Positions 16,265-22,207 of a stretch of 40,551 nucleotides of DNA are shown piece after piece. Source of the stretch: a virus; IMG/VR virus record IMGVR_UViG_3300027280_000004, positions 1 to 40,551 of that record. One strand, given 5' to 3'. Every line of letters starts with the position of its first letter. Positions within the stretch are counted from its first letter, which is position 1. Below the pieces are notes generated by a model. It ran no database searches and was not told where the DNA came from. It was given only the letters and a program-made list of their open reading frames with translations. Both the position numbers and the translations under genes were made by a program.

Positions 16265-16470
16265 ATAGCTGCGGAGGCAGCCTATATATGTATATACTAT
16301 AAGTATACCAAGGTATCTCCTGTTAGTATAACGTATAATCCCTTGGTCTATTACGGTTACTCTATACCACATTGTACTATGGTATTGGTAAACTACCGTA
16401 AAGCTTAAGGACACGTTCAGATTCTACTGTAAAGCCCACCCTAGGTAAATCCTTCGGTGGGTTTCTTTTT
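16265..16470 (+). ncRNA. Candidate structured phage small RNA, about 205 nt
   Basis: Bounded by a perfect promoter and an intrinsic terminator. Stems seen by eye: (1) GCTGC 16268-16272 with GCAGC 16277-16281 and a GGAG loop, lengthened by four A-U pairs across one bulge, so the 5' end is base-paired; (2) ACCAAGG 16307-16313 with CCTTGGT 16341-16347; (3) a nested pair, TTACGGT 16351-16357 with ACCGTAA 16395-16401 enclosing ATACCA 16364-16369 with TGGTAT 16380-16385; (4) the terminator hairpin. The 5' loop exposes a Shine-Dalgarno-like GGAG. I do not recognise it as tRNA, 6S RNA or another known family. Function unknown: it could act on host or phage mRNA, or on a protein. Confidence 0.65.
16432..16470 (+). 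terminator. Intrinsic terminator of the candidate small RNA
   Basis: AAGCCCACC (16432-16440) pairs with GGTGGGTTT (16456-16464; one G-U), with an inner AGG/CCT stem, followed by CTTTTT (16465-16470). There is no T-run on the other strand, so it acts on plus-strand transcription. Confidence 0.85.
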
Positions 16471-16472
16471 GC

Positions 16473-16793
16473 ATGCTAGGAAAAATATATAGAAAATCTT
16501 ATGGTGCATTGTACATACAACAGGATACCCCGTGCACCCCTGCGTTCCTCCCTATTGTTTTGCATGTGCAAAGCCCCACCCCTTACCAAAATGGTTTAAC
16601 GTTGAACTATCTCTTCCCTGGTAAGCATTATCGTAAGGGAAATACACCACAGTAATACACTTTTGCTTTATCCCTTTGTAATAACTGACAAATTATAATG
16701 TCTTATTCTTTATGACACGTTCAGTTTATCCAATGCATTATATAGTATGTTTACCTAACGATAATAATTCTTTTATTTATTTCATTTTAGGTA
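16473..16793. other. Non-coding control region with inverted repeats
   Basis: No credible gene in about 320 nt. It holds GGTGCA/TGCACC (16504-16509 and about 16532-16537), TTTGCA-TG-TGCAAA near 16558-16571, and TTCCCT/AGGGAA (about 16614-16641). GACACGTTCAG at 16714-16724 repeats 16410-16420, and TATGTTTACCT at 16746-16756 repeats 16128-16138. Such a symmetric, AT-rich region between the two transcription units could contain the replication origin, a packaging signal or operators; none of these is shown directly. Confidence 0.5.
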
Positions 16794-16823
16794 TTGACAG
16801 TTTTAATTCCTTAGGTTTATCTT
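16794..16823 (+). promoter_or_regulatory. Early operon promoter
   Basis: TTGACA (16794-16799), 18-nt spacer, TATCTT (16818-16823; four of six). Predicted start near 16830, about 30 nt before the first early gene. The -35 box is perfect and the -10 weak, which suggests that activation or repression is possible. A GGTGTCA element overlaps the start region (16824-16830). Confidence 0.55.
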
Positions 16824-16859
16824 GGTGTCATTAACAATTTAAACAAAGGATTTAAAACA

Positions 16860-17093
16860 ATGGCACTTAAATATAATACATTCATAGCAAGTAACCAAGA
16901 ATTGAAAGGCATGGTTAAAGCTTTAAGGGATTACACAAAAGCAAGTAAACTTTCAATGCAAATAGAAAAGGATAATATGGGTTATTGGTTAAGGTTAAAT
17001 AAAGGCAAGCATACAGGAAAGGATGTTTTTAGGGCTATGAAAGGTTCTAATGGAACTTATTTAGTTAGACATGTTGAAAACTTATTTACCTAA
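16860..17093 (+). CDS. Early protein, unknown function
   Basis: 77 aa, basic (MALKYNTFIASNQELKGMVK; KGKHTGKDVFRAMKG near residues 49-63). It is the first gene of the rightward unit, with AAAGGA about 8 nt before the ATG and promoter 16794-16823 just upstream. First early genes of lytic phages commonly act on host RNA polymerase, nucleases or defences, but nothing in this sequence identifies a target. AT-rich like the following small genes. Confidence 0.7.
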   Translation: MALKYNTFIASNQELKGMVKALRDYTKASKLSMQIEKDNMGYWLRLNKGKHTGKDVFRAMKGSNGTYLVRHVENLFT

Positions 17094-17105
17094 TTGATTT
17101 TATTA

Positions 17106-17172
17106 TTATTGGTGTCATCTACTAGGGTGGCACTTGTTAATACTAAACTTAAACCAAAACAGAAAGAGAAAC
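17106..17172 (+). repeat. Duplicated early leader, copy 1
   Basis: Holds GGTGTCA (17111-17117) and GGTGGCA (17126-17132), 15 nt apart and able to pair as GTGTCA/TGGCAC, followed by AAACAGAAAGAGAAAC (17157-17172) just before the ATG at 17177. All three elements recur upstream of the gene at 17784. Confidence 0.7.
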
Positions 17173-17176
17173 TATA

Positions 17177-17464
17177 ATGGCATACAATAAATTAAGTAAT
17201 TACAAAACAACTTGGACGGAAAACAACAACGGTGGTTGTGTCACATATACAAAAACAAATATTGTTAAATGGACTAAGGATACAATACAATTAAACTCGG
17301 ATGGGTGGGAAAGTGTAACAACTAAAAGAAAAATGAACCAAGCAAGCCACCAGTTTTGTTTGCAGTATTCAGTATTCCAAAAGAATTTTGATTGGTTTGT
17401 CACAACGCCAAACGGTGAAACAATACCTTATTTTGATGGTATGATAATCTTTAGAGAGGTTTAA
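17177..17464 (+). CDS. Conserved phage early protein, unknown function
   Basis: 95 aa. The central DGWESVTTKRKMNQASHQFC (about residues 42-61) and the following YSVFQKNFDWFVTTPNGETI belong to a pattern I recognise from small proteins of many unrelated phages and some plasmids, where the function is unknown. A duplicated leader precedes it. The predicted fold is beta-rich with many aromatic residues. No catalytic motif is visible. Confidence 0.7.
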   Translation: MAYNKLSNYKTTWTENNNGGCVTYTKTNIVKWTKDTIQLNSDGWESVTTKRKMNQASHQFCLQYSVFQKNFDWFVTTPNGETIPYFDGMIIFREV

Positions 17465-17468
17465 TGTT

Positions 17469-17696
17469 ATGACAGATAAAGTAATATTCAGAAAGTTTTC
17501 TGACGGTGATGTAATAGCACTATTTCCAGAAATCAAAGGCTATGCTCAATTTATTCAATCATATATGCACATAGGACAACACGGGGACGCATCAAAGGAG
17601 CTTATTAAAAGCTTAAGTATTCCACATCCAGACGAATACAAACCTTTGTTAGATGAATTGACAAGTATAGGTTATAAATTAAAGGTGGTAAAATAA
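17469..17696 (+). CDS. Conserved small protein (HIGQHG family), unknown function
   Basis: 75 aa. The start VIFRKFSDGDVIALFPEIKG and the central SYMHIGQHGDASKELIKS (about 31-48), then LLDELTSIGYKLKVV, fit a family seen in phages, plasmids and integrative elements with the pattern VIFRK..DG.V.ALFP...Y.HIGQHG. No biochemical role is known to me; its spread among mobile elements suggests a host-takeover or anti-defence role, which is speculation. Spaced 4 nt from the gene before, with AGAGAGG upstream. Confidence 0.7.
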   Translation: MTDKVIFRKFSDGDVIALFPEIKGYAQFIQSYMHIGQHGDASKELIKSLSIPHPDEYKPLLDELTSIGYKLKVVK

Positions 17697-17720
17697 AAGA
17701 GACGAATAAATTTAGTATTA

Positions 17721-17780
17721 TCGGTGGCATCTTTTATTGGTGTCACTAAATAATATTAAAACCTAAACAGAAAGAGAAAC
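17721..17780 (+). repeat. Duplicated early leader, copy 2
   Basis: GGTGGCA (17723-17729) and GGTGTCA (17739-17745), 16 nt apart and in reversed order relative to copy 1, again able to pair (GTGGCA/TGTCAC), then AAACAGAAAGAGAAAC (17765-17780), identical to copy 1 over 16 bases. Confidence 0.7.
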
Positions 17781-17783
17781 AAA

Positions 17784-17957
17784 ATGATTGATAAAGATAT
17801 AATAATGAATTTAACAGATATAGAAATATCATGTTTAGAAATTGTTTCATGTAACTTTGAAACGCAAGCTGACATTGAGAAAGAACTCTACAGGATCGCA
17901 GAGCTATGCAAAACTTTGTCAAATGAATTAAGGGATAGGATACAGGAAGATGAGTAA
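17784..17957 (+). CDS. Small acidic helical early protein
   Basis: 57 aa, read directly from the sequence: starts MIDKDIIMNLTDIEISCLEI and ends LRDRIQEDE. Acidic, probably two helices, three cysteines. The ATG follows the duplicated leader with its AGAAAGAG ribosome-binding element, and the 3' end overlaps the zinc ribbon gene by 8 nt. This arrangement suggests the two are made together. No known family recognised. Confidence 0.6.
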   Translation: MIDKDIIMNLTDIEISCLEIVSCNFETQADIEKELYRIAELCKTLSNELRDRIQEDE

Positions 17958-18135
17958 ATCTTTAAGCTGTTGTCCTGAGTGCCTGAGTAAAGGCTATAGG
18001 CTTAAGCTAAAAATAATTGATACAAGGGAATATTTTAAACTTGGCTACCCGTCAACTAAACGCCGTAAAAAATGTTTGACGTGTGGATATAGAGTTAATA
18101 CTGTAGAAATACAATTGGAAAAGGAGAATAAATAG
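17950..18135 (+). CDS. Zinc ribbon protein resembling the NrdR N-terminal domain
   Basis: 61 aa with Cys8, Cys11, Cys42 and Cys45. The second knuckle and its flanks, KRRKKCLTCGYRVNTVEI (residues 37-54), and the IIDTRE segment between the knuckles (22-27) resemble the NrdR zinc ribbon pattern (C-P-x-C, VIDSR, RRRRECxxCGxRFTTxE). The ATP-cone of NrdR is absent. NrdR represses ribonucleotide reductase operons, and this phage carries its own RNR. It may bind DNA alone or interfere with host NrdR; equally it could be an unrelated Ogr/Delta-like zinc finger. Confidence 0.6.
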   Translation: MSKSLSCCPECLSKGYRLKLKIIDTREYFKLGYPSTKRRKKCLTCGYRVNTVEIQLEKENK

Positions 18136-18276
18136 ATGAAAAGATATTACGTTGAATATGTAGATCATTGGAACGATTATAATCAAACTTATATTTATCT
18201 AAAGGCAAAAGATACATTTACAATTTATAAAACATTGTATGATTATGAGATAATAACAATAGAAATAACTGAATAG
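18136..18276 (+). CDS. Very small Tyr-rich early protein
   Basis: 46 aa, translated by hand: MKRYYVEYVDHWNDYNQTYI at the start, ending EIITIEITE. It follows the zinc ribbon stop directly (GGAGAATAAATAG then ATG), with GGAG as ribosome binding site. Nine tyrosines in 46 residues; beta-prone. No family recognised. Good spacing and signal support it being a gene despite its size. Confidence 0.5.
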   Translation: MKRYYVEYVDHWNDYNQTYIYLKAKDTFTIYKTLYDYEIITIEITE

Positions 18277-18293
18277 CAAAGGAAAATAAATAA

Positions 18294-18497
18294 ATGGATG
18301 TTCAAGATAGATTAAGACTTGCTCATGAAACGGTATGCAAACAAGAGAATAAAAGAATGCGTCAAGTCTTTAACATGCGTAATTATAAAGAGGGTGACCA
18401 GTGGACACAACAAAAGAATAGACAGGTTACAGGTGCTAAGGGTGGTAAACAAAACAAACTCAAAAGACTTTGGGTAAAAGAAAGGAATACAAGATGA
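18294..18497 (+). CDS. Small basic early protein
   Basis: 67 aa, highly basic (MDVQDRLRLAHETVCKQENK; QVTGAKGGKQNKLKRLWVKE near 44-63). AAAGGAAAA precedes the start. Composition suggests nucleic-acid binding; no domain recognised. Its stop region overlaps the next start at 18494. Confidence 0.55.
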   Translation: MDVQDRLRLAHETVCKQENKRMRQVFNMRNYKEGDQWTQQKNRQVTGAKGGKQNKLKRLWVKERNTR

Positions 18498-18733
18498 GTA
18501 ATAAGATAAGTTTAGAAGGGTGCTATACAGTTGCGGCATATTCTGAGATAGAATTGCCAGAAGGTAAGACAGGCGAAGACATAAGGCACGTCTATGACAA
18601 ATGGGGTACGTTATACATAGAGCTAGACGATGGCAAAGTGTACGAGTACGAGATTGATTATGGTGATGTCGACAGTAAACGACTAGACTATATGGATTTA
18701 TATACAGATGAAAGGGAGCTACTAAATGTATAG
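18494..18733 (+). CDS. Small acidic early protein
   Basis: 79 aa from ATG 18494 (MSNKISLEGCYTVAAYSEIE), chosen over the in-frame 18470 start because AAGGAAT lies correctly before it and overlap with the previous gene falls to 4 nt. Strongly acidic (EIDYGDVDSKRLDYMDLYTD near 55-74), beta then acidic tail. Such acidic small proteins in phage early regions can mimic DNA, but there is no direct evidence of that here. Confidence 0.6.
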   Translation: MSNKISLEGCYTVAAYSEIELPEGKTGEDIRHVYDKWGTLYIELDDGKVYEYEIDYGDVDSKRLDYMDLYTDERELLNV

Positions 18734-18884
18734 AGTTAGGACATATGACAAAGATGGTAAGCTAATACAAACCTATTGCAGCTACAACAGGTCTACGTTA
18801 GAAGCTTATGTGAGTTCGTCACTAGATAAGGTGAAGGGTATTAAACATATTAAGAGTTGGGAAGAGGATAGAGAAAATGGATAA
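18726..18884 (+). CDS. Small early protein, unknown function
   Basis: 52 aa by direct reading: MYRVRTYDKDGKLIQTYCSY at the start, ending WEEDRENG. The pattern YRVRTYDKDGKLI looks like a single small beta-sheet unit. It overlaps both neighbours by 8 nt (18726-18733 and 18877-18884), so it lies in a chain of overlapping frames. AAAGGGAGC before the start is a good ribosome binding site. Confidence 0.55.
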   Translation: MYRVRTYDKDGKLIQTYCSYNRSTLEAYVSSSLDKVKGIKHIKSWEEDRENG

Positions 18885-19005
18885 GCAAGAATTTTATGAT
18901 TGGATTTATAATGGTGATGCATCCTTTGAAGCTATAGAAGATTTAGGTGATGGTAACTTTGCTGTATACTTTTGTGATATAGAAGGTGATGATGATGATG
19001 ACTAA
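18877..19005 (+). CDS. Very small acidic early protein with Asp tail
   Basis: 42 aa by direct reading (MDKQEFYDWIYNGDASFEAI, ending with five consecutive Asp). It overlaps the gene before by 8 nt and the gene after by 11 nt or more. The poly-Asp is encoded by a run of GAT repeats, which also supplies alternative ATG starts for the next frame. Function unknown; acidic composition again suggests a decoy-type or protein-binding role, which is inference. Confidence 0.5.
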   Translation: MDKQEFYDWIYNGDASFEAIEDLGDGNFAVYFCDIEGDDDDD

Positions 19006-19156
19006 ATCTAAACCATTACATAGATACCACAATGAATTAATCAAAGAGATAGACGATGCTGAGTGGTTGGATAAAGAAATATCTGACCACGAGAAGCAAG
19101 AGAATAAAGAGTATCTTATATCTTTAACTAATGGTGGTAAGGCATACCGTAATTAA
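18995..19156 (+). CDS. Small charged early protein
   Basis: 53 aa from ATG 18995 (MMTKSKPLHRYHNELIKEID); ATG codons at 18989, 18992, 18995 and 18998 are all in frame, and AGAAGG at 18981-18986 best suits 18992 or 18995. Helical and charged, ending NGGKAYRN. No family recognised. Confidence 0.5.
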   Translation: MMTKSKPLHRYHNELIKEIDDAEWLDKEISDHEKQENKEYLISLTNGGKAYRN

Positions 19157-19165
19157 CCTATAGAA

Positions 19166-19191
19166 CCCTTGTCAGGGACAAGCCCTAGGGT
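19166..19191 (+). other. Hairpin in the intergenic gap
   Basis: CTTGTC (19168-19173), AGG loop, GACAAG (19177-19182) gives a 6-bp stem; a palindrome CCCTAGGG (19183-19190) follows. There is no T-run afterwards, so it is not a typical intrinsic terminator. It could be a processing site or operator in the leader of the replication genes. Confidence 0.45.
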
Positions 19192-19231
19192 ATCAACATT
19201 ATTTAATCTGTCAAGAGGGAAAATAAATTAA

Positions 19232-19477
19232 ATGGATTACAGAGCATACATAAGAAGAGGCAAGCAAGAACTCGAAGTCTTTGGACAGGTTTGGGATGAC
19301 GGTTCTGGCTACTGGGATGAACACCAGTTCATTGTAGATCAAGAGCCAGAGTTTGCTATCACAGAACTATATGATAACGAAGATAGAGAGATCGTTAAGC
19401 TTACCACCTTGACACCTGAAGAAATACAGGTCATTTTAGATATGTTTACACAAGATTATTGGGATCAAATATTATGA
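19232..19477 (+). CDS. Acidic protein upstream of primase-helicase
   Basis: 81 aa, very acidic (MDYRAYIRRGKQELEVFGQV; then many Asp and Glu, LTPEEIQVILDMFTQDYWDQ near 60-79). The stop overlaps the primase-helicase start as ATGA, so translation is coupled. AAGAGGGAAAA precedes the start. No family recognised; it could be a partner of the replisome or a host-directed early protein. Confidence 0.65.
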   Translation: MDYRAYIRRGKQELEVFGQVWDDGSGYWDEHQFIVDQEPEFAITELYDNEDREIVKLTTLTPEEIQVILDMFTQDYWDQIL

Positions 19478-21102
19478 GTAACTGGTTAAGCCATAAGGAA
19501 TGTCCATATGAGGACTGTGGCAGCACAGATGCCTTCAGCTACAATACTGAGAGCTGCTCAGGCAGGTGTCATAGCTGCGAAAGAGTTTACCCTAGGACTA
19601 AAGACAGTAAGTTCGAGTGGGCAGAAGAAACATACCCTGTAATGGGGCAAGAGCAAAAGGATGGATGGGATATGAACCCACAACAAACGCAGATTAAACC
19701 TGTACCTACCGAGGTACTAACATCAGTATACAGGTCAGTAAGATCAATAAGCAGAGAGACAATGCAGTTCTATGGTGTCAAGACATACGTTGACAGCAAT
19801 GGTAAAGAGGTTAAGCAAGAGTACCCATACCCATCAGGTGGCATAAAGACTAGATTTTTCCCAAAAGAATTTAGAGCTACCAACCTTAAGTCAGATGAAC
19901 TATTCGGTATGAACCATTGGAACGCAGGGTCAGGTAAGATTGTCACCATAACTGAGGGTGAACTAGATGCTATGTCAGCATACCAAATGTGTAACTCAGC
20001 TAAGTATTCATCAGCCTTTGTGTCACTACCATCAGCTACACCATCAAATAAACTTTGGACTAAAGCTGCAGATTGGTTAGGATCATTCGAGAAGATCATA
20101 CTATCCATTGAACATGATGATCAAGGGAATGCTGTAGCACAAAGGATAGCTAACCTATACCCTAACAAAGTATACAGGGTACAACATGACAAATACAAAG
20201 ATGCTAATGAGTTCCTAGAGGCAGGTGCTCGTAATGAATTTTATAATGCATGGTTCAATGCTAAGAAGTATACACCTGAGAACATAATCAATACATCAGA
20301 TCAGTTCCTTAAGATGTACAACAATAGTGAGAGCCATGTATATGTTGAGACAGGGGTACAAGAGTTCGATGACTTATGTATGGGTCTGATGCAGGGTCAC
20401 TTCACCTTGTTCAAGGCACAGACAGGCATAGGTAAGACTGAGTTCATGAGATACTTAGAGTACCACATACTTACCAAGCACCCTGAGATAAGCATTGCAG
20501 CTTGGCATATGGAAGAGACAAAACTTAGATCACTACTTGGGTTGGTGTCATATGAACTAAAGGATAACCTGACACGTAAAGATTTGATAGCACAAGCAAG
20601 TGCTGAACAGAAAGTACATGATGCTATCGTTAAGCTAACTAAAGATGAGAGACTATATCAGTTTTTCTTGAATGATGAGGATGATCCTATAGATATACTA
20701 GGACACATCAGGTATTTGTCACAAGCATGTGGTGTTCAGTATATATTCTTTGAACCTATCCAAGATATTGCAGCTAACATGGGTGGTGATGAAAGCAAAG
20801 AACAATTCCTAGCTGATCTATCTGTAAGGTTATCTAAGTTAGCTGCTGAGTTAGGCGTTGGCATTGTGACAATCGGACATACCAATGATGATGGTGCTGT
20901 TAAGTACTGCCGTATGATAGAGCAAAGAGCATCAGTTGTTGTTGAGTTACAACGAGATAAGATGTCAGAAGATATTGATGAAAGAAATACAACCAAGCTT
21001 CTTGTCACAAAGAACAGACCAGTTGGACCGACAGGATATGCAGGTCAGTTGACTTTCAATACAGATAGCTTTACTCTGTCAGAAAAATATGGAGAGTACT
21101 GA
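19474..21102 (+). CDS. Bifunctional DNA primase-helicase (T7 gp4 type)
   Basis: 542 aa from ATG 19474, which overlaps the previous stop (ATGA) and puts the zinc ribbon at the very N-terminus, as in the family. Domains: zinc ribbon with Cys10, Cys15, Cys32 and Cys35; TOPRIM primase with EGELDAMSA (161-169) and IEHDDQG (212-218); RecA-like helicase with Walker A AQTGIGKTE (315-323), EE in AWHMEETK (343-350) and a Walker B-like YIFFEPIQDI. Length is close to T7 gp4 (566 aa). It unwinds the fork and primes the lagging strand for the polymerase encoded next. Confidence 0.93.
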   Translation: MSNWLSHKECPYEDCGSTDAFSYNTESCSGRCHSCERVYPRTKDSKFEWAEETYPVMGQEQKDGWDMNPQQTQIKPVPTEVLTSVYRSVRSISRETMQFYGVKTYVDSNGKEVKQEYPYPSGGIKTRFFPKEFRATNLKSDELFGMNHWNAGSGKIVTITEGELDAMSAYQMCNSAKYSSAFVSLPSATPSNKLWTKAADWLGSFEKIILSIEHDDQGNAVAQRIANLYPNKVYRVQHDKYKDANEFLEAGARNEFYNAWFNAKKYTPENIINTSDQFLKMYNNSESHVYVETGVQEFDDLCMGLMQGHFTLFKAQTGIGKTEFMRYLEYHILTKHPEISIAAWHMEETKLRSLLGLVSYELKDNLTRKDLIAQASAEQKVHDAIVKLTKDERLYQFFLNDEDDPIDILGHIRYLSQACGVQYIFFEPIQDIAANMGGDESKEQFLADLSVRLSKLAAELGVGIVTIGHTNDDGAVKYCRMIEQRASVVVELQRDKMSEDIDERNTTKLLVTKNRPVGPTGYAGQLTFNTDSFTLSEKYGEY

Positions 21103-21314
21103 TGCAAGAACTATTAGAATATGATCCTTTGGTATACATAACAGCCAGTATATATTTCTTGGGTGTTGTTAATCACTACGTGCTTATGAATACAATACAC
21201 ATAATACTCGAAGCACCAAGAGATTCCACAGCAATGCGTATTAAAGCTATCTTGTGGCCTTGGGAATTAACACTATGCTTGTGGGCTACATGGCAAGACA
21301 GGGATTACGAATGA
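21102..21314 (+). CDS. Small membrane protein in the replication operon
   Basis: 70 aa. Hydrophobic segment near residues 11-34 (VYITASIYFLGVVNHYVLMN) and a second near 47-62 (KAILWPWELTLCLWATWQ) suggest two membrane passes. The start shares a base with the primase-helicase stop (TGATG) and the end overlaps the polymerase start (ATGA), so it is coupled to both. Its role is unknown; it may link replication to the membrane or act against superinfection. Confidence 0.6.
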   Translation: MQELLEYDPLVYITASIYFLGVVNHYVLMNTIHIILEAPRDSTAMRIKAILWPWELTLCLWATWQDRDYE

Positions 21315-22207
21315 AAATATTAGCAATGGACATTGAGACTGACGCATTGGATGCTACTAAGATACATGTCATCTGTGCTCAGGATGTTGACACCAATGAG
21401 AAGTATCAGTTCCTTAATGTATGTACAATACCTGAGGAAAGAGAAGCTTTCTTTCTACTGTGTCAACAGACAGATAAGTTTATATTTCACAATGGGATAG
21501 GGTTCGATGTTAAAGTAATCAACAGACTGTTACAACCTAACCTGATTAACCCAAGTGATGTCATTGACACATTGATCATGTCAAGGCTTATAGACTACAG
21601 CATCAAGGGTGGTCACAGTCTCAAGGCATGGGGTCAAAGACTAGGTGAGTTTAAGGTTGGGTTTGATCAGTTCGAAGTATTGACACAAGAGATGGTTGAC
21701 TATTGTCATCAGGATGTTGAGGTTACAGTTAGACTATACAATAAGTTTAAGTCTAGTATCTTTGACCCTGATCTACAGGATGCCATCAAGTGTGAACATG
21801 ACATACAAATCTTATGTGAAGAGATGACAGATGCAGGGTTCTACTTCGAGAAAGATAAAGCTGAACACCTCTTGGATGAGGTTGAGCTACGCATGATAGA
21901 ATTAACTGAAAGTTTCCAACGTGATTTCCCACCACAATTAGAAGAGGTGAACAGGATTAAGTACCGAAAGAAACAGGATGGTACTACGATGGCAAGTGTA
22001 AAGAAAGCACAAGAGAAATACTTTAAGACAACAGTTGATTGGTCAGTTAACCCACCCGACTTAGTGTGCTACGATTGGATAGAGTTTAATCCAGCATCAC
22101 CTAAGATGAGAATAGAAAGACTATGGGAAGCTGGTTGGCAGCCATACGAGAAAACAAAGGGACACATACAATATGATAGAGAACAAAAACAAAGATCGTG
22201 GAGATAA
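21311..22207 (+). CDS. DNA polymerase A, exonuclease part (first frame of a split gene)
   Basis: 298 aa from ATG 21311 (MKILAMDIETD), which overlaps the upstream stop. 3'-5' exonuclease motifs are intact: Exo I D7/E9 in MDIET, Exo II HNGIGFD ending at D66, Exo III YCHQDVEV with D135. DTLIMSRLIDYSIKG (86-100) matches the T7 polymerase pattern. The frame continues into the thumb-equivalent region (EFNPASPKMRIERLWEAGWQ) and then stops after about 20 more residues, where homologues run straight on into the palm. The polymerase part is in the next frame (+1) with a 35-nt overlap. Confidence 0.85.
   Translation: MKILAMDIETDALDATKIHVICAQDVDTNEKYQFLNVCTIPEEREAFFLLCQQTDKFIFHNGIGFDVKVINRLLQPNLINPSDVIDTLIMSRLIDYSIKGGHSLKAWGQRLGEFKVGFDQFEVLTQEMVDYCHQDVEVTVRLYNKFKSSIFDPDLQDAIKCEHDIQILCEEMTDAGFYFEKDKAEHLLDEVELRMIELTESFQRDFPPQLEEVNRIKYRKKQDGTTMASVKKAQEKYFKTTVDWSVNPPDLVCYDWIEFNPASPKMRIERLWEAGWQPYEKTKGHIQYDREQKQRSWR

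Noticed and set aside
16250-16408. 52-codon plus-strand open frame inside the candidate small RNA
   Set aside because: Its ATG overlaps the -10 box, so the transcript from the perfect promoter lacks the start; there is no ribosome binding site, and the length is within chance for one of six frames.
16211-16414. 67-codon minus-strand open frame opposite the small RNA
   Set aside because: No ribosome binding site, unusual composition, and it would be antisense to a strongly promoted structured RNA. Open frames on both strands are expected from the stem-rich sequence.
16403-16440. tRNA-like T-arm (GTTCAGATTC) before the terminator
   Set aside because: The flanks do not pair as a T stem, and no acceptor or anticodon arm can be built around it.
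16473-16655. 60-codon plus-strand frame just after the small RNA terminator
   Set aside because: Starts directly after the T-run with no promoter or ribosome binding site; the sequence resembles no protein and crosses inverted repeats.
17106-17140. Leader hairpins at 17111 and 17723 as intrinsic terminators
   Set aside because: Stems are only six pairs with a G-U and no T-run follows; the repeat pattern fits binding sites or leaders better.
22180-22200. Canonical -1 slippery heptamer at the polymerase split
   Set aside because: In the zero frame the codons are GAA CAA AAA CAA AGA, which does not form X XXY YYZ; the required shift is +1, not -1.
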